Positions 25,256-35,800 of a DNA stretch of 64,000 nt are shown piece by piece; within the stretch, counting starts at the first letter, position 1; each line of letters begins with the position of its first letter. The translations under genes and the position numbers were made by a program. The notes beneath the pieces are model-generated. The model made no database searches. It saw nothing but the letters and a program-made list of their open reading frames with translations, and had not been told where the DNA came from. This DNA is from Chitinophagaceae bacterium (lineage in GTDB: Bacteria; Bacteroidota; Bacteroidia; Chitinophagales; Chitinophagaceae), in assembly GCA_023957125.1 (NCBI GenBank), contig JAMLHL010000016.1, positions 1 through 64,000 of the forward strand, written 5' to 3'.

Positions 25256-27607
25256 TCATATTATCCGGGCATTCTGAAAAGCAGCGACTACCTGATCCCT
25301 GCTTATACCTTTGGTTTTAATATACCTTCGGTTACTCACGGGAATGGTAATACGATTATTTTTGGAGGAAAACGACAACGATGATTTTTTTTGCAGGTTA
25401 TCCGTTACCGCCACTTTTTTTGCATCTAATTCAAGTTCCAGTTTTTTAGCTCCCGAAATATGCCAGTAAACCACATACAAATTTTCATGCCGTTCAAAAA
25501 TAAAAGCGCGAACATCCCGGCTGTTATTTGCTACATTCATAATCTGATCGTAGGGCTGCAATTCAAATTCATTTTTTTCATTGATGAGTAAGATATGTTC
25601 CTGCTCCAGTTGCTGAAGCGATCGTTTTTGCTCTTCGGTGAGCCGGTCATTGACCCTTACCTCCTCCCACCTCCTCATCACTTCAAAATTATCCGCTGTT
25701 CTGGGATGCTCGTCAAAATGTTTCAAATTGGTTTGCATACTGATAGGGCAATCCCAGGCGGCTGCCCTGCTGGCAACATACTCCAGCATGTCGGGCTGGG
25801 TACCTACCGTTTTTTCATCCGGAACCCAATATCCCAGCCATCCGAAATTAATATGCGTGAAATTCTCCTTCATTCTCGGGGCTTCCGCCGCAGGATGTCT
25901 TCTGATTTCTTCTTTCAATACTTCCGGGCGGAAAACATCAAAAGCATTTCCCCGGCTGAGCATGTGCCAGCTGAAATGCGTTTTTGCCGCTCCTTCCGCA
26001 AACAACGGTTGGGGGGTTAATCTTTTGTGAACACGCCATTGCGCTCTGGACACATTAAACCAGAAAGGGGCGTTCACGCCTTCCGATCCGTCGTAATAAC
26101 AGAATTGAAATCCCGCATCGTAAATATCCGCAAGTTTTTCAGCCACCTCGTCCTGGAGATCGTTGTCCTGGTTGATATACACACTTTGTGCTCCGAATTC
26201 ACTCACATCCAGCACTCCCAGCATCAGACCGGTGGGGTGCCCGGCTGCCTTCGTATGGAAAGCGCCTCGAACACAACCGGTGATCTGGTAAGGCCGGGTA
26301 TTTGTAAAACCCTCATAAGTGATCAATTCGGTACCGGCCTTTAAAACGCGGCGACCGTTTGCCATTTCGATAGCGCCGGGATCCTGATCCACCATAATAG
26401 TCGTATCTTCTTTATCCAGGGGCGCAGCGAGTGTAAATATTTTTACCAGGTTTAACCGGCGATCGGGAACGGGGGTGACATATTTACTGTCCAACCCGAC
26501 AAAGGAATGAAGAAAATGAAATCCCGGAATGATGCCTTCATCTTTAATTTTATTTAATAACGTACGCAAATCCTCTTTCCCGTTTGGATAGAGTGTCTTA
26601 TTCCATTCATAATCACCGATAAGACGGTAGCCCCTGCTCTTTAAAAAAGCCGGGTAATAGATACTCATCGCGCGGAAACCACCCATCTTCGCATATTTCA
26701 GATGTCGCTGCAAATTTCGTGGGTTGATATCTGCCGTCCAGTAATATGAATATTTATATTCTTTACTTCTCCTGCTCTTTACGCCCGGAGCCAAATTGAA
26801 ATCTTCTTCTATTTTGGCTATATTATCCAACAGTTGATCCGTGGCGCAGGTGATCAGCGCTGCGCTGGTTCCCTTCAATTTCGCGTCTCTTTCGGCGCCC
26901 GCTTTAAGAAGATAGTGATCGTTTTCTTTTTCAGCGATTATCCTGGCATAGGGATCGGTGGACAACAGGTTGGTGGCCACTTTATCGTCCCAAACCACCT
27001 GCAGTAAATCTCCGTAATGACTACGTTGCCGAAGAGGTAATTGTAAAAACCATATCCGCGTTGCAGGAGGGGAAATAATGAGTACCCCGCCGTAGCCTTC
27101 CTGATCTGCAATGAGGTCTTCAATCTTAAACTCAATGTACTGCGGTTTTATATTTACAGCAACCTTTATGCTGTCGGGAATTAACTCATAACCAATAGTA
27201 AGTTTGTTCCCTTCTTTCCGGATGGCGTTCGCTTTAAAAGTCATTTCCTGGTTGGCATACGCCAACTTTACTTCATTTTGATAAGGCCGGGCCTGGATCA
27301 TCGTGCTTATGGGAATATTTTTGCCGGCAACCAGGCATTCCTCACCGGTGGGCTTATACAGCAGGCTCTTTACAATTGCATCAGCCCCGATCACCAACTT
27401 CATCTGGTCATTCTCAATGATCACATCGTCTTCTCCGGGTACTATAAGGGTGCCCGGTGGAGGGGCTTCGCTTTTATCCGGGCCGGCGTTACCCCCCTTT
27501 TTTTCCACAGCAGCAGCCCGTGCAGCATACCCCGCAACAGCAAGCCCTCCTATGCCCGCGGCTGATCTACGAACAAAATCTCTTCTGCTAAAATTATTTT
27601 CTGACAT
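25256..27607 (-). CDS. Tat-exported protein of unknown function, possible TIM-barrel glycosidase
   Basis: A 783-residue protein with a clear Tat signal (SRRDFVRRSAAGIGGLAVAG). I do not recognise a named family. Residues about 55-270 look beta-rich, like the mutarotase-type domain before many glycosidase barrels. From about 295 the text alternates strands and helices: YYWTADINPRNLQRHLKYAK, FRAMSIYYPAFLKSRGY, IIPGFHFLHSFVG, FQFCYYDGSEG and ISMQTNLKHFDEHPR. DGSE would suit a barrel-end catalytic pair. Residues about 390-460 (TTIMVDQDPG ... RGAFHTKAAGHPTG) form an inserted beta domain. The C-terminus is another beta region. It is monocistronic between repeats. A glycosidase role is only inference from fold and neighbours. 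Confidence 0.55.
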   Translation of the reverse strand: MSENNFSRRDFVRRSAAGIGGLAVAGYAARAAAVEKKGGNAGPDKSEAPPPGTLIVPGEDDVIIENDQMKLVIGADAIVKSLLYKPTGEECLVAGKNIPISTMIQARPYQNEVKLAYANQEMTFKANAIRKEGNKLTIGYELIPDSIKVAVNIKPQYIEFKIEDLIADQEGYGGVLIISPPATRIWFLQLPLRQRSHYGDLLQVVWDDKVATNLLSTDPYARIIAEKENDHYLLKAGAERDAKLKGTSAALITCATDQLLDNIAKIEEDFNLAPGVKSRRSKEYKYSYYWTADINPRNLQRHLKYAKMGGFRAMSIYYPAFLKSRGYRLIGDYEWNKTLYPNGKEDLRTLLNKIKDEGIIPGFHFLHSFVGLDSKYVTPVPDRRLNLVKIFTLAAPLDKEDTTIMVDQDPGAIEMANGRRVLKAGTELITYEGFTNTRPYQITGCVRGAFHTKAAGHPTGLMLGVLDVSEFGAQSVYINQDNDLQDEVAEKLADIYDAGFQFCYYDGSEGVNAPFWFNVSRAQWRVHKRLTPQPLFAEGAAKTHFSWHMLSRGNAFDVFRPEVLKEEIRRHPAAEAPRMKENFTHINFGWLGYWVPDEKTVGTQPDMLEYVASRAAAWDCPISMQTNLKHFDEHPRTADNFEVMRRWEEVRVNDRLTEEQKRSLQQLEQEHILLINEKNEFELQPYDQIMNVANNSRDVRAFIFERHENLYVVYWHISGAKKLELELDAKKVAVTDNLQKKSSLSFSSKNNRITIPVSNRRYIKTKGISRDQVVAAFQNARII

Positions 27608-27684
27608 AGACTGACTGGTTGTTTTATTAGTTCATTTTTTTAAAATTTTACCAATTTAACGATAGTTATCAAAAACACCGGGAA

Positions 27685-27758
27685 TGTATCCTGAATTTTT
27701 GCTTTATCTGCGGCATACCGGCCGGTAACGGGAAAGATCCCTACCGGCGTGGTGTCCA
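27685..27758 (+). repeat. Dispersed 62-bp hairpin repeat, copy D (diverged)
   Basis: Starts TGTATCCTGAATTTTTG, continues TTATCTGCGGCATACC, then GGCCGGTAACGGG...CCCTACCGGC. It is more diverged than copies A-C and runs directly into the RAYT-type repeat region. Confidence 0.5.
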
Positions 27759-28140
27759 CCAACCAGCAAAAGCGATCATTGATTTTTCGGTGGGTGAGGA
27801 CACCACACCGATAGTGAAAAGACGCCCACCGATAGCGAAAGGAAAGCTGGCCCTATGCAAACTGCCTGAAGAATACCAGTAGGGTGGCGCAAAGTTTGAT
27901 TCAGAAAAAACAGATGAATTTCATCTCCTGTCGCACTACAAGGATTCCCCTACTGGTGTGGTGTCTCCACCCACCAGCAAAAGTGATCATTGATTTTTCG
28001 GTTGATGAAGACACCACAACGGTTAGAAAAGACACCTACCGATAGCGAAATACGTTCAAAGGTGCATACCACCCTATAAACTATCGGAAAAAAAGTGCTG
28101 CTTTACGCCACACCGGTATGGTGTTCATACACCAGCCGAA
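27741..28140. repeat. Degraded RAYT-associated REP cluster (region I)
   Basis: This holds one good direct unit (hairpin from 27788), truncated or mutated direct units after it and near 27999, and inverted copies at about 27741-27767, 27950-27977 and 28110-28136. The copies are worn compared with regions II-IV. It occupies the 575-bp gap between the sulfatase stop and the Tat protein start, together with repeat copy D and the RAYT fossil; I see no intact gene there. Confidence 0.75.
27838..27945 (+). pseudogene. Fossil C-terminus of a RAYT transposase
   Basis: Translated in one frame from 27841 this gives GKLALCKLPEEYQ-stop-GGAKF...KTDEFHLLSHYKD. It is co-linear and in frame with EKWALCKLPEEYRWSSAKF...NTDEFNFLSHYKD, residues about 147-181 of the intact RAYT at 52430-52975. 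The conserved Trp codon is replaced by TAG at 27880-27882. No more N-terminal part remains; REP sequence abuts on both sides. It marks an old RAYT insertion. Confidence 0.85.
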
Positions 28141-28182
28141 GTAATATCCATAAAGAAATCCAACCGTTATTTTTTTATCCCA

Positions 28183-29706
28183 TCATTCCAAAGCCTCCAT
28201 TCTGAAAGCAGCCACATCAGGCGTATGATGCTCTTGCTTCATGATTGTTTCCATCTGTTTCACTATATCAGGATGCTGCGCCGCTACATCGTGCTGCTCC
28301 CGGATATCCACACTTAAATCATACAAGGCGGTTTGCAGCGTTCCTTTCTGTATATTCAATCGCACCGCCTTCCATTTTCCCATTCTTACAGCCTGCTGAC
28401 CGCCATACTGGGGAAATTCAAAATACAGATAGTCGTGTTTTTGTTGAAGATTGTCTTTCCCTTCTATGGTTGGCAACATGCTCAATCCATCCACATTTTC
28501 AGGCACGGGGATATTCAACACATCGCACAGCGTAGGCATCACGTCTATCGTAGCTGAAATAAGATCCGATCGTGAACCTGGCTTTACTTTCCCCGGCCAA
28601 TGAACAATCAGGGGTACCCGAATTCCCCCCTCGCGTACAAAACCTTTTCCCCATCCGTATTCTCCCTTGAAAGGCCCTGCGCTGTTAAAAAAAACAGGGT
28701 CCACACCGCCATTATAAGTAGGACCGTTGTCGCTGCAAAACATAATGAGGGTATTGTCATAAACACCTTCTTCCTTTAATTTTTTTACGATGGCTCCCAC
28801 CTGTTCATCGAGCGCAGAGATCATCGCGGCATACGTGGCATGCGGGTACCGGCATGGGAAATAAGAGTCGCCTAAAAAAGGCTTCTCTTCTCCAAACTTT
28901 TTATGGTAATAATCCACCCATTTCTGAGGCGCCTGCAACGATACATGCGGCAATGGCGATGGATAATACAGGAAGAAAGGCTGGTTCTTATTTTTGGCTA
29001 TAAACTGCAATGCGGCGTTTATTAAAAAATCAGGAGCATAATCCCGCTGCTGATATCCGGCATAATTTTTAACGTCAAGGGAATCGAGATCAGCTGGAAA
29101 TTTTACATTGGGGGGAACTATTTTATTACTGAGCGGAACCCGGTAATTATTCTCCCACAAATGACCGGGATAATAAGTATGATCCTGCCGCTGACAGATG
29201 AAACCGTAAAAATAATCGAACCCCTGATTGTTAGGCTCTCCTACCGACATCGGGGCGCCAAGGCCCCACTTGCCTACCATGCCGGTAGCATAACCCGCAT
29301 TTTTTAACACCTTAGCAATGGTGATTGTAGAATCCGGAATCGGTAACTGACCTTCTAAAAACGGGTTTTCTTCCATCTTCTTAAAGTCCCACACGTCTCC
29401 TCTTTGCGTCCATTCGTCATTACCCCGGATATAGGCCTGTCCCGGATTTTTACCGGTCATCAGTAAATACCTTGATGGGGCGCATACCGGAAAAGCATAA
29501 TGCTGGGTAAACAGCATCCCGTTTTTTGATAGCGCGTCTATATTGGGCGTTTCTATTTTTTGCTGACCATAACAACCCAATTCCCCATAACCGAGATCGT
29601 CAGCAAGAATGTAAACGATGTTGGGTTTATGGGAATTTTTTTGTGAAAACGAAAGTTGTCCCCAACAAAGGGCAGCTGCTATCAGTAAGATTTTCACGCT
29701 CTTCAT
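28183..29706 (-). CDS. Secreted arylsulfatase, CAPSR type
   Basis: A 507-residue protein with a signal peptide (to SFSQ). Sulfatase family S1: NIVYILADDLGYGELGCYG carries the paired metal Asp residues. FPVCAPSRYLLMTGKNPG holds the formylglycine motif C-x-P-S-R. GKWGLG follows the Lys site, and IMFCSDNGPTYNG has the late Asp-Asn metal pair. It lies 41 bp after the second sulfatase gene, and both follow SusD of PUL 2 on one transcript. It removes sulfate from a polysaccharide or its fragments; which position cannot be told. The modifying FGE gene is not in the window. Confidence 0.92.
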   Translation of the reverse strand: MKSVKILLIAAALCWGQLSFSQKNSHKPNIVYILADDLGYGELGCYGQQKIETPNIDALSKNGMLFTQHYAFPVCAPSRYLLMTGKNPGQAYIRGNDEWTQRGDVWDFKKMEENPFLEGQLPIPDSTITIAKVLKNAGYATGMVGKWGLGAPMSVGEPNNQGFDYFYGFICQRQDHTYYPGHLWENNYRVPLSNKIVPPNVKFPADLDSLDVKNYAGYQQRDYAPDFLINAALQFIAKNKNQPFFLYYPSPLPHVSLQAPQKWVDYYHKKFGEEKPFLGDSYFPCRYPHATYAAMISALDEQVGAIVKKLKEEGVYDNTLIMFCSDNGPTYNGGVDPVFFNSAGPFKGEYGWGKGFVREGGIRVPLIVHWPGKVKPGSRSDLISATIDVMPTLCDVLNIPVPENVDGLSMLPTIEGKDNLQQKHDYLYFEFPQYGGQQAVRMGKWKAVRLNIQKGTLQTALYDLSVDIREQHDVAAQHPDIVKQMETIMKQEHHTPDVAAFRMEALE

Positions 29707-29747
29707 CTCATAAAAGAATTAATGTAATAACGACGGCTACATCGGTA

Positions 29748-31217
29748 TTATCTTCTAAAATTATCTTTACAAGCCGTACAAACGCCTGCAGGTCTCCGGC
29801 CGGTCCCTTCTATTTTCGTCAAATTATCACCCAAATCCCGGCGATATTTATCAGCTAGCGCGTTGAGTTGTTCAACTATATCAGGATGTTGTTCTTTCAA
29901 GTCCCTTGATTCTCCCGGATCTGTACTCAGATCAAATAAACCAAGAGGCACATCCACTTGCGATGTTGGGCCAGGGAACCCGTCACGACCCGGCAGATGC
30001 CCCATATAACTCCTTGCCTTATGAGGAAATACCAGTTTCCACTGACCTTTCCGGATTGCTTCGAGATCGTTTCGGTTATAATAATAAGCAAATTCCGTTC
30101 GCGGATTAGCATTGGGGTCTCCCAGCAAAAGAGGAAGAATATCTATCCCGTCAATTTTCTGTTTGGGCAGCGGCGCATCTGCTATCCTGGCAAAAGTGGG
30201 GAGCAAATCAATGGTAGAAGCAATTTTATTACAAATCACTCCGGCCGGTATATGTTCCGGCCAGCGTACAGCACACGGTTCCCGCTGTCCACCCTCGAAA
30301 GAAGTACCCTTACCTTCCCTCAATCCGGCAGTATTTCCCGCATGGTTGCCATAATTCAGCCAGGGACCATTATCTGCAGTAAAAATTACCAGCGTGTTTT
30401 TATCAATACCTTCTTCCTTCAAAGTTTTCAAAATCTCTCCCACCGACCAGTCCACTTCCATCATCACATCACCAAACAAACCGTTCTCACTCCTGCCCAA
30501 AAAAGCGGGTGACGCCGCTATAGGAACATGCACCATAGAATGAGCAAAATATAGAAAAAAAGGATGCTTCTTGTTGTCCTTTATAAACCGGGTTGCATAC
30601 CGGGTATAGGTTTGCGTTAGTTGCCCCTGGTCTTCCAGGGTACGAATGTACTTTTGCACCTGGTCGCCTTCCAGCAGTGGTAAAACCGGGTAGCGATACC
30701 TGTGATTACCGGTATCGTTTATCATCTTCCCGTCGTAATGTACCGGCCACATATCGTTAGAATAAGGCAAGCCCAAATATTTATCAAATCCAAAATAAGT
30801 TGGGAGAAAAGGCGGCTTACTGCCCAAATGCCATTTCCCTACCATACAGGTATTATACCCTGCCTCTTTCAATATGCCTGCTATCGTTTCTTCCTTCGGA
30901 TTCAGGGCAGTTGTTTCCCACGGGGCAAAAGCGCCATACATACCGATCCTGTTTGGGTAGCAGCCGGTAAGAATTCCCGCCCTTGAGGCGGTGCAGGTTC
31001 CCTGTGCGGAATAGAAATTGGTAAACCGCATACCCTCCGCCGCCAGTCGGTCTATATTTGGGGTAGCATAACCAATACCCATGTTAAAGCCGGGATCACC
31101 ATACCCCATGTCATCCATAAAGATGACTATGACATTAGGTTTCGGAGATTGGTTCTTTTGCGCATAGAGGTGAGCTGTGCAACAAAACAAAACGAGGATA
31201 AAAAGAGACTGTTTCAT
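29748..31217 (-). CDS. Secreted arylsulfatase, CTASR type
   Basis: A 489-residue protein with a signal peptide ending near YAQK. NVIVIFMDDMGYGDPGF is the first metal site. The formylglycine motif is CTASR (GTCTASRAGILTGCYPNRIG), so the usual Pro is Ala, a variant seen in some S1 subfamilies. GKWHLGSKPP and IFTADNGPWLNYG follow. It starts 4 bp after the SusD stop of PUL 2, so the two are surely co-transcribed. The pair of different sulfatases implies a sulfated glycan with at least two sulfate linkages, or exo- and endo-acting roles. Confidence 0.92.
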   Translation of the reverse strand: MKQSLFILVLFCCTAHLYAQKNQSPKPNVIVIFMDDMGYGDPGFNMGIGYATPNIDRLAAEGMRFTNFYSAQGTCTASRAGILTGCYPNRIGMYGAFAPWETTALNPKEETIAGILKEAGYNTCMVGKWHLGSKPPFLPTYFGFDKYLGLPYSNDMWPVHYDGKMINDTGNHRYRYPVLPLLEGDQVQKYIRTLEDQGQLTQTYTRYATRFIKDNKKHPFFLYFAHSMVHVPIAASPAFLGRSENGLFGDVMMEVDWSVGEILKTLKEEGIDKNTLVIFTADNGPWLNYGNHAGNTAGLREGKGTSFEGGQREPCAVRWPEHIPAGVICNKIASTIDLLPTFARIADAPLPKQKIDGIDILPLLLGDPNANPRTEFAYYYNRNDLEAIRKGQWKLVFPHKARSYMGHLPGRDGFPGPTSQVDVPLGLFDLSTDPGESRDLKEQHPDIVEQLNALADKYRRDLGDNLTKIEGTGRRPAGVCTACKDNFRR

Positions 31218-31221
31218 ACAT

Positions 31222-32799
31222 CTACCAGTTGGGGTTTTGGGATAATTTGGGATTCACGTCCCGCTCTTTTTGTGGAATAGGCCACAAATAATCACGTGTT
31301 TTGTCAAAGGTTTTTTCGAAAGATTGTATTTCGATCGTTTGCAGATCTCCATCCTCGTCTGTATAAGTCATACCATACAGTTTTCCGGGGATCACGTCTT
31401 CCGCAATTTTCCACCGACGAATATCTATATATCTCAATCCTTCAAAGGCTAATTCTACCATTCGTTCGTGCCTTACGATGCTTCTCATCTCTTCCTGCGA
31501 ACCCACACCTGGCAAAGGAGGCATGTTAACATCGGCCCGTTGCCTTACCTCATTGATAGCGTCCACCACACTTTGGTCAATCTGGTCAGCCTCTATTTTA
31601 GCTTCAGCATAAGTCAGTAATACTTCGGCATACCGTATCAGAATTATATTTATACCACAATTAGCAGGCTGTACGAGGTCCTCTTTATTAATATACTTTT
31701 TCACATTAAAACCGGTTGTAGTAGCCAGGTAGGTAAATCCCACGGCGTCCGCTGTACCGCTTCCGGGTCTGGAATCATAGGTTTTATTATCCGGCAACTC
31801 GTCTCCCAGGGTATAAACAGAATAGCTTAAACGGGGATCCCGATTTTTATACGGATCGTAAGGATCAAAGCCACTCGTTGGATCCGCGATGTCTTTTCCA
31901 TTATTCATCTGGTAAGCGTCCACCAATTTCTTCAGCGGAACAAAAGTGCTACCGCTCGCCTGCTGGCTATAGGGAGCCATATAGCTGAATGCATTATTCC
32001 GGTAAGTGTCTTTTACAAATTCTTTGTCCAATATCACTTCCTGGTTATTCTCAGCAGCATAGCTAAATAAGTTTTGATAAGACGGATACAATCCATATAC
32101 GTGTAAATCCATCACCTGCTTAGCAGCCTCAGCAGCTTCCGGGTAACGCCCGGCGTACAACATAGCGCGAGCCTTGAGCGCAAGCGCAGCGCCTTTGGTT
32201 ATCCTTCCTTTGTCCGTTTGAGCGTTTGGCAAAACACCGGCTGCATCGGTGAGCTCTGCAGCAATAAAATCCCAGACTTTGGCAACGGATTCCCTGGTCA
32301 GATTCCTGCTTTCGTCCAGGGTGATCTCGGTGGTTACCAGAGGCACATCCCCAAATAAAGAAGCCAATCTGATATACAAATAAGCCCTTATGGTTTTTAC
32401 TTCCCCTTTCAAAATCCCGATCCTGTTTTCATCAGTTGCTTTCACTTTATCCACATTTGCCAGGAAAGCATTTGCCGAATGTATCCCGGCATAATCATTT
32501 TGCCATTCACTCAAAACAATTCCATTCTGTACATCTGTTTGACCTCTTTCCACCACCGCATTTACGGCAAAAGGTATATTGGTATGTCCAATATCTGACA
32601 TGCCATCCCATGAAAAAATACTCACTCCCTCAAGATAAGTATAAACGGCGTTTGACGCCAGAATGGCATCCTTATCCGTTTTCCAGTAGATTTCGGTTGA
32701 GATGCGGTCGTTAGGAACCGTCTCCAACATATCTTGGGAACAGCCTGAAAACGATGCTATTACGATAATAGCATAAAATATTTTTATTGAATAATGCAT
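31222..32799 (-). CDS. SusD/RagB-family glycan-binding lipoprotein (PUL 2)
   Basis: A 525-residue lipoprotein (FSGC, Cys20). N-terminal helical region with STEIYWKTDKDAILASNAVY and GEVKTIRAYLYIRLASLFGDVPLV. C-terminal RYAEVLLTYAEAKIEADQ, and the ending YLWPIPQKERDVNPKLSQNP. It is the surface partner of the SusC gene 37 bp upstream. The immediate downstream sulfatase genes indicate that the bound glycan is sulfated, which is inference from context. Confidence 0.95.
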   Translation of the reverse strand: MHYSIKIFYAIIVIASFSGCSQDMLETVPNDRISTEIYWKTDKDAILASNAVYTYLEGVSIFSWDGMSDIGHTNIPFAVNAVVERGQTDVQNGIVLSEWQNDYAGIHSANAFLANVDKVKATDENRIGILKGEVKTIRAYLYIRLASLFGDVPLVTTEITLDESRNLTRESVAKVWDFIAAELTDAAGVLPNAQTDKGRITKGAALALKARAMLYAGRYPEAAEAAKQVMDLHVYGLYPSYQNLFSYAAENNQEVILDKEFVKDTYRNNAFSYMAPYSQQASGSTFVPLKKLVDAYQMNNGKDIADPTSGFDPYDPYKNRDPRLSYSVYTLGDELPDNKTYDSRPGSGTADAVGFTYLATTTGFNVKKYINKEDLVQPANCGINIILIRYAEVLLTYAEAKIEADQIDQSVVDAINEVRQRADVNMPPLPGVGSQEEMRSIVRHERMVELAFEGLRYIDIRRWKIAEDVIPGKLYGMTYTDEDGDLQTIEIQSFEKTFDKTRDYLWPIPQKERDVNPKLSQNPNW

Positions 32800-32836
32800 T
32801 GTTTTAATTTTTTATTATTGATACATCTGTAATCCA

Positions 32837-35800
32837 TCAGAATTGAACATTAATACCAAATGTATAGAGCGATGTTTGAGGGTAATAATTGGCACGACCC
32901 GGCATCGTTTCAGGGTCAAGATTCCACTCATTCAATTTAGAAGCAGTGAGGAGATTGGTTCCTGAAACATACACGCTCAAACGCTCGATAAAGGCGCTAT
33001 GAAGAATAGCGGAAGGTATCTGATATATTAACTGGATATTTTTTAAACGCAAATAAGATCCGTCTATCAGCATCCTGTCTGAGGATTGAATATTAAGCAA
33101 ACTGTATTTAGTAGGTCTTGGAAAACGCGCATTGGGGTTTTCGGGCGTCCAATAATTATTGGCATATATTTTATCGGTAAAACCTTCCTGGTTACCCATT
33201 TCGGCCAATGCTCCGGATAAACGCGTATATACTTTGGCTGCTCCCTGGAGCAAGAGGTTAAGTGTAAATCCCTTGTAGCTCAGATTAAATGAAGATCCAA
33301 AAGTGTATTTGGGAAAAGAAGGACCTAAGTAGGTCATATCTTCGGCATTGATTTTTTCATCGCCATTCAGATCAATAAACTTTACATCTCCCGGCTTAAT
33401 ACCCTGGGCAATGGTGGGATAATGATCAACCTCATCCTGGGTTTGAAACAGTCCATCCGTCTTATATCCCCAGAAAGAATTAATAGCATACCCTTCTCCC
33501 GTAATGAATTTCGGGTCTGTATCTGATCCCGATATATATGGACCCGTTCCTTCCAGGCTGACAACGTTATTCGTATTAATATTGAAATTCAAATTAGCAT
33601 CAAATCCTACCCGGCCAAATTTCTCATGAGCCCCTATCAGAAATTCCCATCCTTTATTGGTAACAACGCCGGCGTTTTGAGCCGAAGCCTGTAATCCCAA
33701 GGTACCGGGAACAGGTAATACCAGTAAAATCCCATCCGTTCTCTTGTTGTAATAATCAATACTCAACGAAAACTTACTGTCCAGTACCTGTGCGTCAAGT
33801 CCAACATCCGTTTGTGTAGTCGTTTCCCAGGTAAGATCTTTATTGGACATTTTTAATTGCGTATAACCCTGAACGGGAACGCCGCTAAATGAGTAGGTAA
33901 GTAAATCCAAAGTAGGATAATAGCTGTAAAGATTAACCGCCTGGTTACCCGTCTTACCCCATGAACCTCTAATTTTAAATTCGTTGACATAAGTACTCAG
34001 ATTATCCCAGAAATTTTCCTGGGAGAGGCGCCAACCTGCAGAGAAGGATGGGAAAAGACTATACCGGTTATCTCCTGTAAACCGGGACGATCCATCGTAT
34101 CGTGCATTAGCCTCAAAGAGATATTTGCCGTTGAATGCATAATTGAGGCGCCCGAAGTAAGAACGCAAGCCCCAGGTAGAATCTCTTCCATCATTCGTTT
34201 TGGTGGCGTCATTGATCCCCTGGCCAATTGATTGAACGTCATTATTGTAAAAATTCTGACGGAAAGCGCTCAGGTTATTACCATCGTTCTTTATTTGTGA
34301 ATAACCCAGTAAAACTTCCAGGTCGTGTTTGTCCTTTATGGTAGTGGAATAATTCAGGAGATTATTCAGGGTATATTCGCGACCCATGTTTCGAGTTTCC
34401 GTAAGATTATTCAGAGGTACACTTACCCTTACAATGTCAGGATTATAATAGTCTCTTATTTCATAACTGTTCAGAAAATTTTTCCCGGCCAGCATGGTTA
34501 AGCTTGCCGCAAACTGTGTGGTAAATTTCAATCCTTTTACAATCTCCCAATCACCTTTTACATTTCCGAGAAAATAGTCTCCGGTGATTCCCGAATAACC
34601 GCCAAGCTCATTTTCAACCAGCGGACTGCGTCCCTGCGGACTCACACCATACGTACCATCCGGATACCTCGGCACGGTCCACTGAGACGCATGCAGCATG
34701 ATATTAAAAACATTAAACTGGTTAGCAAACGACAAGTCTTTATTGTTGCGATAATTAATATCGGTACTGATGTTTATTTTTGAGGAAACCTTAAAATCGG
34801 TATTAGCCCTGACTTCGTATATTTTCGAATCGGAGTTAGCAATAATTCCCTGTTGATCCTGATAGCGAAGACTCACCCTCCCTTTAAAATTTTCACTTCC
34901 ACCACTGATTGATACAGAATTGTCTATCTGGGGAGCGGTCCGCAGCATGGTTTCAAACCAGGTATTAGGTAGGGGATATTTGTACCTGTCGGTTGCATTG
35001 AGATATTCCTGTATCTGTTCTTCGGTAAATTTCGGGGCGCTTCCCACGTTGACAAATGCCGCATTTTGCTCTCTCATATAATCTTCAAGGTCCATGTGCT
35101 CCGGCTTATTATTGGCCTGCTGCAACGCATAAACGCCATTGTAAACTACCGTAGTTTTTCCTGTTTTGGCGCGTTTGGTGGTAATTAGTAAAACCCCGTT
35201 TGCCGCTCTCGAACCATAGATAGCAGTGGAAGAGGCATCCTTTAACAAAGAAATGGTTTCTATATCAGCAGGGTTGATATCAGCGAGTTGCTGCTCAATA
35301 CCGTCCACAATAACCAGGGGGTCATTAGAACCAATTGTAGTAATACCTCTTACCCTGACAACCGTATTTGATCTTCCGGGGCTTCCTCCCTGATCCAAAA
35401 CGGTAAGACCAGGCATCTGTCCCTGTAACGCCTGTTGTACGTTGGACACCGGCCTTCTTTGCAGATCTTCACCTTTAACGGTACTAACCGCGCTCGTTAA
35501 ACTCACTTTTTTTTGTGTTCCGTAACCCACTACCACTACTTCACTCAAGCCGGCATTAACCGCTTTTAAGGTGATCTGAAGATCGGTTGCTTTCGTCACC
35601 GCTACTTCGCGGGTTTCAAATCCCACAAAAGAAAACTCCAGGTAATCGCCCGTATTAGCTTCAATGATAAATACGCCATCCGCGTTGGCCACCGTAGTAT
35701 TATTGGTTCCTTTCACATTTACAGTGGCGCCCGGCAACACGTTTCCCTGTTCATCAGTGATCTTACCCCTGATGGTTACAGGAGGTATCTCCAAAGGAGC

